DNA from: Verticillium longisporum
Taxonomy: Eukaryota; Ascomycota; Sordariomycetes; Glomerellales; Plectosphaerellaceae
Length of the DNA: 64,000 bases
Reading direction: 5' to 3'
NCBI GenBank assembly: GCA_019188255.1
Contig: JAETXT010000006.1
Span: 4,154,001 to 4,218,000 of the forward strand
Under the pieces are notes generated by a model. That model was not told the origin of the DNA and searched no databases. It saw nothing but the letters and a program-made list of their open reading frames with translations. Shown here in pieces: positions 51,101 to 64,000 of this stretch. The translations under genes and the position numbers were made by a program. Each line of letters opens with the position of its first letter. Position 1 is the first letter of the stretch.

Positions 51101-54100
51101 AGCTCCTGAGGCTTAGTCTATATTGTCTTGCCTCCTCAGATTTCCGCTTTATGCCCGTGTGTCGGGGGCATACAGTGCAACGTTGAGTGAAGAAGTTTGG
51201 ATACATTGGGCACCTTACTATCTGTCTGTGCAGCAGGTCAGTGGGGTCGAGATTTGTCCCATAGTGGATGCCAGAGGGTTCATTGACTTTGTGGGTATAT
51301 CTCTGAACCCGTGTATGCATGAAGGCGTTTGCTGCCTGGAATGATCCGAAACCACGGGCAACCCACCTAACCTACCTAGGTAGGTGCCTTAGGTAATTAG
51401 CGGTGCGCAGTCCGGACCCCCTCACAAGATTATCTCAGTATCTGCGAACAACCCAATATCACTGAGCCTGGGTTCCCTCTTGGCAGGGGGCAGTTGATCC
51501 ATCTCTATCTCATGTTAGGGAAGGCCTTGCAGAGCTATACGCTGCGCCGGGTATCTCGTGGCTCATTCACCTTGGCTTTTGGGACTGCTGTCGCTACTTC
51601 TCAGTGCTCCTCCTTTCCAGTTCCAACATTGACTCACGAAACCCTCCAACGCCATTCTCGATCCCTGACCTCAGTGCCGATCATGGAGAAAGTCGATACG
51701 TCTGGTCGTCTCTCGAAACTGAGGGAGCTTATGAGAGCTCATTCAATCGACGTGTATGGTAAGTCTTGACCGGTCCGATCTCTCGTCGTTGGCGCATGGT
51801 ATAACGTGAATATCTTAGTTGTTCCCTCGGAAGATAGCCATTCTTCGGAGTACATAGCGGCCTGCGATGCGCGACGGGAGTTCATCAGCGGCTTTAGCGG
51901 CTCTGCCGGCTGTGCAGTGATCACACTCGACAAGGCCGCTCTTGCTACTGACGGCAGATATTTCAACCAAGCCTCGAAGCAGCTTGACCACAACTGGCTA
52001 TTGCTCAAGCAGGGTCTCCAGGATGTCCCTACATGGCAAGATTGGTCCGCAGAACAATCCGCCGGCGGGAAAACAGTTGCTGTGGATCCAGAACTCATTG
52101 CCGCAGCTGCAGCCAAGAAGCTGGCAGCAAAGATCCAAAAGTTCGGTGGCAGTGAGCTGGTTGCCCTAGAGCGCAACCTTGTTGACGCAGTCTGGGGAAA
52201 GGATCGCCCTGACCGCCCGAGGAATCCTGTGGTGATCCTAGACACAGCGTTCTCGGGGAAGAACGTCGAGACCAAGCTGAGAGATTTGCGTCAAGAACTT
52301 GCGAAGAAGGATTCACTCGGCATGGTAGTGTCGATGCTGGACGAGATTGCCTGGCTCTTGAATCTGCGCGGCAGCGACATTCCCTACAATCCCGTCTTCT
52401 TCTCTTACGCCGTCATCACTCTCGATACTGCCACACTATTTGTTGACGACACCAAGCTCCATCCCGACAGCCTTGAATACCTGAGAAAGAATGGTATTGT
52501 AACCAAGCCGTATTCTTGTATTTTCGATGACGTCAAGGCCTTGAAGACCTCGAAAGGTGTGCAGGGTAGAAAAAAACGAACTCTTCTTTCGAGCAAGGCG
52601 TCCTGGGCTTTGAAGCGGGCACTTGGCGGCGATGACCTCGTTGAGGAGGTGCGCAGTTTCATCGGAGATGAGAAGGCCGTAAAAAACGAAGCTGAATTGG
52701 CAGGCATGAGGGCTTGCCACATCAGAGACGGCATTGCGCTCATTGAATACTTCGCCTGGCTCGAAGACCAGTTGGTGGCCAAGAGAACCGTGTTGGATGA
52801 GGTGGAGGCGGCAGACAAACTCGAGCAGCTCCGGCAGAAGCAAGAGAATTATGTCGGATTGTCATTTGACACCATCTCATCCACAGGCGCCAAGTACGTT
52901 GCCCACCCTGCGTTCTGCGCCCCGTTCAAAATCTTCATCGTGTTATATACTGACTCTTTACAAAAGCGCTGCTGTGATCCACTACAAACCTGAGCGTGGC
53001 TCATGCCCAGCCATCGACCCTGAAGCAATCTACCTCTGCGACTCGGGGGCTCAGTATCTCGATGGGACAACCGATGTGACTCGTACTGTTCACTTCGGCT
53101 GTCCCACAGCAGCCGAGAAGCTGGCTTATACGCTTGTATTGAAGGGGAACATTGCACTGGATAGCGCGATATTTCCAAAGGGGACGACAGGGTTTGCACT
53201 GGACTGCCTGGCGCGGCAGCACTTATGGGTAAGCTTCAACCTCGACATGAAGAAAACTGTGCTGACAAGTCCTCTTTTCTCAGCGGGAAGGCCTAGACTA
53301 CAGGCACGGAACTGGGCACGGTGTTGGGTCGTACCTGAATGTGCACGAGGGTCCAATTGGAATCGGTACCAGGGTCCAGTTCGCAGAGGTATCACTCGCT
53401 TCTGGAAACGTTGTCTCCATCGAACCAGGTTTCTACGAAGACGGCGCATTCGGCATCCGTATCGAGAACCTCGCTATTGTCAAGGAGGTTCAGACCCAGC
53501 ACTCCTTCGGCGACAAGCCTTACCTCGGATTCGAGCACGTCACGATGGCTCCTTACTGCAAGAACCTTATCGACATCAACATTTTGACCACGACAGAAAA
53601 AGAGTGGCTTAATGCCCATAACACGGACATTTTCAACAAGACAAAGGATGCTTTCAAAGACGACGCCTTAACCCTTGCATGGCTGACTAGAGAAACGCAG
53701 CCCATCTGAAACTGGCAAGCTGTGTGTAGCTTACTAGAGCACTATGGAGCCATTCCATCAGAATCGCGCAAACGCCGTTAGTGTAAATGTAGCAGCGAAT
53801 GACAACCGAAACACTGCATTGTTGAACGGCTGGTTTAGTATAGCCCGGCTCAGCCGCTGCCTCAGCCCGAGCAGCTCGGGGATATCAACCCCCCATCGGT
53901 GTACGACCTACAGTGCTTTGTTTTAATCGAGTACATGACATCGGGATTCTCTTCCTCTCCCCCAATAAACTTACGTGCAATGTGAGCATGGCCAGGCCAG
54001 ATATGAAGACGATGGCCTGGGAAAAGAATCCTACGACCAGACCGGCGCCGAAACCTGCCCGAGTTAGATCGCCGTCCGTGCCAATTCCTGCCAAGCTCTG

Positions 54101-57100
54101 TTTGATGCCACCTCAGCTCATACCTGCCATGCTGCCACGAGAACAATCCCTCACGAAGTCGGCATTTAGTGTTCCCCGAGTCGAATGTGAAAGGGGTGTC
54201 CGCTTATAGCTCGGACTAGTCGTAAGTTTGTTCGGCGAATCGAGCCTGAATGCACGTCGGCATTGTAGAGAATAGGCTAAGCCCAAGCCTGTGCCAGCTT
54301 GTAGTGGTAGGCGCCATCTGAAGGGCGTGACGGGAAAGCGGTGCATGACTAAAGAAGCCGGTCTGTATGGCGGTTTGAGAGGCAGATTTGGTTGATACTA
54401 CAAAATGGATGCCAGAGCGGAGGTAGTGCCAGCACCTTTTATCATGTTACCGTTGACTAAGGTAAGGTAGGTGTGGAATGAGACCTGTGGTGACGTAGTA
54501 CGGTTGGCCAAGCGCTAGTCAAGCTGCGGGTAAGGTACGGTACCCCAAGAAACTGAAACCGCACTAGATCACCAATCCTGTCGCAACATGAGCAGTCACT
54601 GCTTAGGTATTCTCCGCTAGCTTCACATGAACGGGAGCGTGTGTCAGTTGATTTCATCGATGCACTACGAAAACGAACATCCGCCTTGTAAATGAAACCA
54701 GGTAGGAATACTTTGCCCTAGCCACAGACCTGGCCTTACTCTCCGGAACGCCTAGTAGGAAGGGGGACACTTAACGACAATAACCGAACTGAGCGTTCCC
54801 AGGCCAGTCGTACTCTCGCCGGCACTTGCATTGTCGCCTCCCACCGAACAAACCCAGGGTATATGTAAATGAGAACATAGCGTTCCCTTCTCATCAGATT
54901 CCTATCCTCAGCCCACAACCCAGGATCCATCATATCACCTCATCCCAAGCCAGCTCATGCTCCTCGTATCCTTCGTGCCAACTGTATGTCCTTTTGCATG
55001 ATGGTTACTCGTTTGGCATGTATCGCACAGAGATTGGTGTCTTCAAAGAGATGCACCATGAAAGCCTCCGCAGCCTCCTGGAGTGCCAAAATTGCTTGCG
55101 ACTGCCAGCGCATCTCCTCGTCACGCGGTCGACACGACATTGCGATTTCTCTGACCTGTCAACGCGATCAGCATAAGTCTATCTTGCCCCATGGACCAGA
55201 ATGCACCCACCAGTCGGGCAAATGGAAGCTTTCGCAATAACAAATCGGTGCTACTTTGGTACTTCCGGATTTCGCGGAGCGCTACGGTACCAGGACGATA
55301 TCTTCGTTTCGCACGTTGCGGAACAGGGTCACCAGCTGGATTCAGGTCAGATTAGCTTGGAGGCGAACACCTTATGAAATCGATCCCACTCACGTTGCAC
55401 ATCGCTAGGTCGAGACTTTCGCCTACTGGCGTCCGACTTTCTGCTGGTACCTGAGCGTGGTGGCATGGTTCTAGACAAGTGTTGATGTCTCGGCGTGAAA
55501 GCAGGTGAGTTTTCGGGGAGGTCGAAGCGTGAAGAACATAAGATAGTGATGTCGTGCGCAGTTGATTGCTACAAGAGTTCGGCCCGGCCAGGCGAGATGC
55601 TTCTTTTTTTGGAGGTGGTGAGGATTGTGTCGTTGCGATGCCGAGGCGCGACAAGACGCGACGCGACACAGGTCCGTTCCAGCCAGAGGCAAGCCTGTTA
55701 GGAGCGCGTATCTGAGACGGGTCCGTCTGGCGCGCCGTTCGTGGTATGGTAATGATTGCAGCTTCGGATGGTACTCGTCGCTTCAAGTGGTGACTGCAAA
55801 TAACAGTCTGAATAGGGGGTGGAGGATCTGGGGATGTTATCAACCCGTCTAAAGGATTCCTGAAGCCCTCGAAGTACAATTAGCGCGCTGGGCCATATGG
55901 GTTGGCTGGGTACCAGCCACGCGGATTTTCGATGAGGAACATGGAGGAGAGTAACGCGGCGCGTGTTGCCGCGCACGGACACACAATCTGAGCGCCTTCC
56001 CTAACTAAGGACCCCAGGGCAGCAATGTCGCCATAGTTGCATGCATGCCTTAACCATGAGGTTCAAGTGATATGCAAGTACATGCAGATTAAGTATCCTT
56101 ACCCATCTCCCGAGGCGCGACCCAATGTGTTATCTGTCACCTTCCGTCATAATCCTGGCTTAATCAAGAACACCAAGCGGCATTGCAGGTGCACCCTCCC
56201 GGATGCTGAAGCGGCCACCTCACCATTATTCCGATCTATGCCCTGTCTCATTGCGCCACATCCGACGAAGACCTTGGTTTCTGGAGTGAATTCCAACATC
56301 TTCAACCTTCTGCGATCCATACGATTGTTACTTCGTCCATATACCGTCACTTCTCAGCGGGAAGCTATCGTGCAATCATCGCAAGCCAGCCCGGGCAATG
56401 ACCGTTGATTCTCGCAGGGCTGCAGCAGTGCCGAAACAAATTGGAAGAGATGGACCAAATGATGGGAGATGGTGGAAGACTTCCACTTGAAACATGGTTC
56501 TGGGAGATGCCGATATGCACCAGGTGGTGGACTACTGCCACACTGTTGACCAGTGCTCTCGTGCAGTGTCAGATGGCAACACCTTTCCAACTATTTTACA
56601 GTTTTCGCGCAGTATTTGTCAAATCGCAGGTGGGGTCATTTTCCCGAGCAATTGTTGGTGGTTATCACGCTAATACTTCTGTTTGTGCAATTAGTACTGG
56701 CGGCTATTGACGACATTCCTATACTTCGGGCCATTTTCCTTGGATCTTCTATTTCACGTCTACTTCCTCCAGCGCTATGCCCGGCTCTTGGAAGAGTCAT
56801 CAGGTCGCTCTCCCGCGCATTTCTCCTGGCTGCTCATGTATGCCATGACAAGTCTTATTCTTCTCTCGCCTCTGGTGTCAATGCCATTCCTGGGACATCC
56901 ACTGTCCTCGACACTCGTTTACATCTGGTCTCGACGTAATCCCGACACAAGGTTGAGCTTTCTAGGGCTCCTCGTATTCACCGCGCCATATCTCCCGTGG
57001 GTACTGATGGCTTTCAGCTTAGTTCTCCATGGGTCTGTCCCGAAGGATGAGATTATGGGCGTGGTCATTGGGCACATATGGTACTTCTTCACTGACGTCT

Positions 57101-60100
57101 ACCCACCCCTGCATAATGGCTCACGCCCTTTCGACCCACCTAGCTGGTGGCGACGAATCTTTGAGAGGAGACCAGCCAACGAAGCTGTGGACGGCACAAA
57201 CAACGACATACTGGCCATGGGTGCTCCTGAACTTGCCGCAGAGGTTCTATGAGCGTCTCGTCGGCGCCGATACGGCGGGCCAGGCGAATAAATAAAGTGG
57301 CGTGAACTGCGGAAGAACAAGAGGATCGCGGGGCTAACAGTCCCTCCGATCATGGTGTCCTGATCAAAGGAACCAGTTTCGCTTCCCCAACGAGTGGTCG
57401 AACAGAGGTCTGACGGACCGTAAGATAGCTTCAGCGAAGAGAGTTACTCGTGCGAGGTGATGCAAAATGCATACTTTTGCCTTGCTCCATGCGACGGCAG
57501 TGGAGCTTATGACCGAGAGACCGATGACAGCCCGGGTGACTTGGCAGACAACGACAACATGGACGTCAGCAAGGCTACCTAGCGAACTTTTCCTAGGTAG
57601 TTCAACAAGCTCTTGCACAAATCATTCATGCTGAAATCTTCACTGTAGTGGTATTGTGATATGGATCACTCTCTGGCAATCCTTATAATCTCCTGACAAA
57701 TGCAAGCTTGAAAGACCATGTTAAAAAGCGATGGCGATAACGTCGTGAGAAAGTCGATATCCTACGTCGGCGGCTGCTGTGTCGTATCTCACCCCAATTA
57801 CCTGCAACTGCCGTTGAAGAGCACGAGTGGAGCAATCCGAACTGTGGATGCACTTCGAGGTACCTGGTACCTGAGGAGGGGCAAAGCACCACAACCAGCT
57901 TGGCCTCTGATGGCGTCATTTCATACTGAAATAAAGCGCTGACCCCACCACAAAAGTTGCGCTCACACAACCGACGTCCACCATCAATCGTGACAAATGA
58001 TCAGCATTCATGCCCTTTTCTCAGCATCCCTATCAACCACATTTACTACCGTATCTTGGGACGACGCTAACCTGCAACGATGAAAGCCTACTGGTTTGAC
58101 AATCTGCCTGTAAGCCGACCTTCAAGCAACGTCTTTCGTAAGATGGGTCGACTGACAACAACTTCGCGATCAGGGTGACCAGCGGCTTCCCCATGATTCT
58201 GGAAATGCAGTCGACGAGCAGGGGCTACAGCAACTCGGCGTCTACTATCACAATATATCAGACATTGAAGGGGTGAACCAGCTGGCCGCAAAGAGAGGCT
58301 ACAAGAACCGCGACGAGATCATTGTTTCCCAGAGAAGATGGGTGATGTGTATGAGGACAAAGTAAAGAGCTTTTTCAACGAACATCTTCACGAGGACGAG
58401 GAGATCAGGTATGTCCGCGATGGGCGAGGATACTTTGATGTCCGCAGTCGTGACGATGAATGGGTGCGGATCCGCGTGGAGAAGGTATCAGATCACTTAC
58501 TCGACAAGTTGCATGCTTGGGTCAAACTAACTCCTCCGTTAGGATGACTTGATTATCCTGCCGCCTGGTATATACCATCGGTTCACAACAGATGAAACGA
58601 ATGTAAGTTCACCGCATGCCCGCAGTGCAGCCCAGCGTCACACAGACCAAACTTGAACCCCTCTTCCTCCCACCTCTATGCCTGGTCACTCCATGCTCAA
58701 CATGTCTACAGTACATAAAAGCAATGAGGCTCTTCAAAGACGAACCAAAGTGGACTCCACTGAACCGGTCATCTGATCTGGACGCGAACCCTCATCGTCA
58801 GCAGTATAGTAGGGAATACCTGGCAAGCCCAACAGCTTGATGACAAAACGGTAGTCTGGGGCGAACAGTATACCGACGTACGCACCTCCTACGTGATCGC
58901 AAAGCAGGGCCAGCCTTATCTCTCTGCTCTGAAGACGGTCTACACAGCATGCAGAGATACCAGGTTCAATAATACACAATTCAATCACAAGCTGAACCTC
59001 CCCCGTGGCAAGGCCGCCGAAGCCAACTCGTGAGACTCCGCGCTCTAAAAGGACCCATGCCTTGTGACCATAGCGTTACCTGCTTAAGCTGCGTCTGACA
59101 TGTGCCGCTCGTTCACCAACAGTGCTGTAGCTGGACCAGATGCTGTCCTGTGCAGCGTTGCGCTTTCATTTCTACCAGATGGAGTTCACGACTGATGAGT
59201 GAGGATGTGAGGTTCTAATTTGGTTGTCTGGGAGGGCGCGCATAATCGTGAGTATCGGCTGCCTCCGGAGATAGATGGGGTATTCACAGCCGATCGAGTT
59301 CACATAATCGGTCTTTTGATGACTGAAAACGGCCATGCTCTGTTTAGGCTCGGTCTGGATTCTTCTGGTGACAGGGCTTTACGCGCCGCTGCCTTGGTGG
59401 TTTCGTAATTTTGACCCCTACCGCCGGTACGCCATCATTTCGTGTGAGAGAGCCCCATTTCCATCGTCGCAGTCCAGGGAGCTTCAAGCCTTGTCAGCCT
59501 CCCTCTTCTCCTTCTGTCAAAGGGGAAAATGTTAGCGTTGATCTGTTTTTTGTTGGCCGGATGGGATGGGATGTCCCGGTGGAAGCCTCGTACCAGAGCC
59601 CTGGCGGTGCCGTGAAGAGCATGACGGTGGTTGCGACGGAACTTGGGGTCAGTGCCCTTGAGCGAAGGGTACCTGGCCGTCTTGGGCTTCTTGATCCTGT
59701 AGGTAGGAATGGTGTCAGTACCTCCGCTTGCGCAATGCAACCTGTCGAAATAGTTCTTAACGTACCCGTTACGGTGCGCCTTGCGCGACTGGTTGTGCTG
59801 CGAGGAGTTCTTGGACTCTGTCGTTGTTGTTAGAGTAGTGTACAGACAAGATGCGATTCGTTTAGACTTGACATACTGGCCATTGCTGCGACTGTACTCC
59901 TGCTTAGATGGTGTCGGGTTGAAGGATAAGGGCGTCAATTGCGAGGGTCGATTACAGATCGAATGGCCTTCTGCTGGTGGTTGTGGGGAGAGATTTCCGT
60001 GCCCTAAGTTTATTCGCTTACCTAATACGTACTCGCCCTACATCTGAAAATCAAGCTGCAACTCGGATTAATGGAGTAGCAGCTGACATAATGCACTCTT

Positions 60101-63100
60101 TTACGTAACCAACGAACCCAAGGGTGTGTATTACCTTCATTTCAGGCTCACTCAGTAAGAATCTCCGTTGCGGCTATTCGTCGCCCTAGTAGGGTCAATG
60201 CGGTTCTGGTTTCAATACGCCTACCTAACCAATCGACCAAAAAGACCACGAAAACAAGGAACTAGGCGCATGCACGTGAAGTGAACCACACAGACGAGTC
60301 ACCAGGAAATACTTGATTGATAGGACAGGTCTTGTGGAGCTACGTATATGTTCACAACCGATATCCTCGCAATCCGCAATCCGCAATCCTTCGCGCATGC
60401 TGGCATTCGTTCATCGGGAAACAAGAGGCTTGACTTGCGACACCTGTTGCAGTAGCCCTCCGCTCTGTGCGATTTTTTCGAGTTGCTTTGCACGCATTGT
60501 CTTGAGATAACGCAGAAACAAGACAAACATCAACTCCATGCTATAATTCAGATCGTCAGTATTATGCACACATACTAATACGGTTCGTCAGTGGCGCTTA
60601 CCGTTCCTTGGTCATCATGAGAATCCCCTGCACAAGCAGTCCCTTCAGTATCTGAGGCGCAATGCCCTTGAACAGACCTATTGGCCCTTCGCGCTCCAGG
60701 ATGAATTGCATCACCTCAATGAAGCTGCTGAATGGCTTTCCCTGTCTTTCCGGGGGTGGGCGAGATTGTAACCCGACCTTGGCAACAATCAGAGGTTGCG
60801 TAGCCAGTGTTGCAAGCGACTTGGACATGGCTCCGAGCACTTGTGGGCGTTAGTTAGATATAGTCCACGTCGCTTCACGCTTGCCACTTACAGAAAGCTT
60901 CCCATGGCTTAAGACTGCTTTTCCCAGGGAAGATGACCTCTTTCAACCTCTCATAAGCCCCATAGGTGATGGCAGGGTTCACTACCAACACCAAGCTAGC
61001 CTTGAGGCCCCTCCACAGGCCGAAGACGCCATCACTGCCCTCAACAACTTCTCGTCCTGTCTCCCAGAAACCCTTTCGTTCGCCCTTGCGTTGGGTTTGC
61101 TGTCTTGTAGTGACCACTGCAACGGGTATTGTGCATAGCTGGGCCACAGCACCAGCGACCGCACCCAGCGCAAGTTCGGTGATGGTAGAAGGAGGAGCTG
61201 TTGTTTTGGCTGATTTGATATAGAATGTTCGGACGATGGAATACCAGTAGAAGTAGGCAAAGTTCGTGGACGCCACACCAAGAAGTGACCCGCTCATGCC
61301 TGCGTACAGGCCTTGAATTCCATCTTCCGCAGCAATCTTTGAAAGGGCATCCCACGTTGAACTGTAGTGCGGCTCGGCGGCGACGGCGGCGACGGCGGCG
61401 GCGTCAGGTACATTTCCTGTTTCCTTAGTTGGCCGTGCTTTGACCTGTACTTGTAGTCTTGTTTTGACTCTTACAGAGACACGAACCAGTCAGCTTCACA
61501 ATTCATGCGGAGCTGCGAGAGAGAGAAAGAGCTGCCCCCAGTGATGGGCGTGGTGCAAGAACTCACATATCGAGAGGGTAGACAAGAGCATTCGCCAGAA
61601 CAGCACCTGATGCGCCTGCGACGGCGCGGCCCCATGGGGCGAGATTGACGGGCTTCGACTGTGCGGCCATGTCGTTCTGCTATGTGGTGAGTAATGTACC
61701 GAGAAGCTGGTCGCAAAATGTTTCAATTAGGACGGCGTGGTGGTACCCCCGCGAATTGAGGTAGCTCGCACTGGCTGGCCGACCTCGGTTCGTTGCACAC
61801 CTGTGATCAGTCTGAAGCAACGAGGGATAGATAACGAAGTCTGTCGGGTGATGTAGATGGTATGCGATGAAATATCGAAGAATGTCTACCTAGAGTGTCT
61901 GCGACCTAGACATCCGTTACCCAAGAGGCGCGAACCAGCTTTAACTCCAGGAAAGGCTGACGTCGGGTGTCGGCTGTCGACCTCGGCCTCAAGAGCCGTC
62001 TCGTGCTCGGTTAATAGATCTCAGGTCCCGTAGCGCGCGCACGTCACTTGGTTCTCGCTGTGCAGTAGACAAGGGGGGTGAAATGCCGGTTGCACATCCG
62101 CCAGAGTCAAAGGCAAGAAGGCACCACAGTAGTTCGGGGCGGGGGACCTCGGCTACGATAACGCACCATGTGGTCCACTTTATTCAATGTCTCAAATGAG
62201 ACATTTCGACCAACTGAAAGTATGTCTCTAATGTGCTTGGTCGGTGTATAAGCATTACCCTTCCACAACTCGTCACGCCAAGTTCCCCCCACTGTGCACG
62301 GGGCTGCATCCAGAGGCGTATAGAGGGGGTTGTGCCTATTCAGATTCATCAGGCTATCGGGCCCGCCCTCAGTACCTGTTAAACCTCCTGCGCATCTTCG
62401 ATCAGAGCTCTTAAGGACCCCTTTTATCTCTTCTAAATACATATCTTGTTAGACAAGAGGCTTCTGACGCCTCAGCTATTGGCATTCAGCCTTGATCCTG
62501 ATACTGAAACACAATTGGTGCTTGCTGGCGTGTGTGTTGGTCGGTACCTCTCATGAGTCGGTTTCTTGTTTCGCCAGCTCATGTATACAGATTATCAGGT
62601 CATGAACAATGCCGAGCATCTCGCAACAGTAAGACTGACTTTTGACCGTTCATTTGGGACATCATTCTTGTAGGTGAGTGGTATTCAAAGGCTGACCTGG
62701 CTGCAGAGTGAGGAGCAACTGTCACGGCAGGCCAACCGCGACAGCAAGCAGGCTCTGCAACACGCAATTGCTGCCGCAGATTTCTACATGAAGGTCTATG
62801 CCGAGGCAACCAATGCGACTGACCGTCTTCGCCTGCGGCGAAAATGTCGAGAGATGATCACATGGGCTGAGCAGCTCAAGTCAAAAGAGTCCGGCGGCAC
62901 TTCATCTCCGCCTACGTACCGCAAGATCACGGGAGAAGAGGAGACCATTCTTCGGAAATCATCCTACTTACATGCTTGTTTCTTTCCGCCATGGCAGTCC
63001 GACCCAAGTGATGATGTATTCGAACTTCCCGCAGGGTATCAGCCATACACGTCAGTACTCCAGAACAATGGTTTAACGTTTTAGGTCCTGATCAGCACTA

Positions 63101-64000
63101 TGACATGTAGGGATCATACCGAGTATGCTATGTCCCATCAGCAGAACGATATTCTGGGAGGCTGGGAGCGACCTGCCGCCCTCGTCGGCTCTCTCTTACA
63201 CACCGATGAGCCATTCGACGGTACCGCTGCACTGATGGCCGCAAGTGGCGACTGTGACCTGGTCCAGGATATAACGACAGACTGTTCTGTGGTAGCTAGC
63301 CTTTGTGCAGCTATGGATGTTCTTGTCGCAAAGTCGCGCGGCAAGCCGGTGCGTCTACCTGAATATGTATCACATGCGTTGTCCCTGACATTTCGTGGGA
63401 AAAGCTTCTCTCACGCCTTATGTTTCCGTACGACCACACCAACGATCGTCCAAAGCTATCGCAGTCCGGGAAATACATATTCCGCATGCATTTCAATGGT
63501 TGCTTCCGTGAGGTAGTTATCGATGATCGACTGCCCGTATCACGAGCTGGCATTGACCGTAACTTATTCGTTGTTGACCGTCGTAATCCTGATCTGCTCT
63601 GGCCAGCACTGATGGAGAAAGCATATTTAAAAGTGCGGGGAGGTTATGACTTTCCCGGCAGCAACTCGGGTACAGATCTTTGGGTACTGACGGGTTGGAT
63701 ACCTGAGCAACTATTCCTCCAGAGGTATGCGTTGCCTGAGAAAAGCAGATGGAGCTTTGACTCGAGCTAACAATTAGATCTAGCGAGGACGTGGATCTCA
63801 ACCAAACCTGGAGTCGCATGCTGCAGTGTCATCAAGAAGGAGACCTCATTATCACGTTGGGTACGGGACGCCTTACACACACCGAAGAGGATGCTCTGGG
63901 ACTCGTTGGAGAGCATGATTACGCTGTGTTGAAGCTCGAGGAAGTGAACGGCACTCGACGCCTCTTGGTCAAGAATCCGTGGTGCGACGGCCTCGTCTGG

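Overview
This window looks like nuclear DNA of a filamentous ascomycete (Pezizomycotina), most probably a Sordariomycete. The evidence is gene-dense DNA with short introns (mostly 46-120 nt, GTRNGT donors, CTRAC branch points) and a gene set that includes a RAP1 telomere protein, a PalB/RIM13 calpain, a NACHT-ankyrin NLR and a fungal PAL. The species cannot be fixed from the sequence alone. I rebuilt 28 protein genes by joining exons across about 70 introns, checking that each junction keeps the frame and a recognisable protein. I found no rRNA, convincing tRNA, transposon or CRISPR array.

Layout. 0.5-10.5 kb: AHA1 (Hsp90 co-chaperone), SWF1 (palmitoyltransferase), RAP1 (telomere), a nitrilase-family hydrolase and KAR5/Tht1 (nuclear fusion). 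10.5-14.4 kb: mostly non-coding, with one small Cys-rich ORF. 14.4-22 kb: an SREBP-type bHLH factor, ICP55 and DBF4. 22-29 kb: an NLR with near-identical ankyrin repeats and a 32-bp tandem repeat at its start codon, then phenylalanine ammonia-lyase. 29-36 kb: ATG12, ketopantoate hydroxymethyltransferase, UBC8 and a CWC16/CCDC130 splicing factor. 36-50.8 kb: SEC15, HAP5/NF-YC, FCF2, mitochondrial uS10m, mitochondrial TrpRS and an importin-13-like karyopherin. 51-64 kb: Xaa-Pro aminopeptidase P, a FUN14 protein, centromeric histone H3, a derlin, acireductone dioxygenase, ribosomal protein eL29, a peroxisomal adenine nucleotide carrier, and the 5' part of PalB, which runs off the end.

The genes are mostly unrelated housekeeping genes, each with its own promoter. 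There is no secondary-metabolite cluster. The most plausible accessory region is the NLR at 22.4-25.5 kb.

The most striking observation is the exon structure of UBC8. To encode a protein that aligns residue for residue with yeast Ubc8 up to active-site Cys85, exons of 8 nt, 3 nt and 1 nt are needed. Each is bounded by separate introns of 53-77 nt with their own splice signals. A second pattern is a one-base contraction of a C run in each of three otherwise intact conserved genes (ICP55, SEC15, ADI1), which points to homopolymer error in the assembly rather than gene decay.
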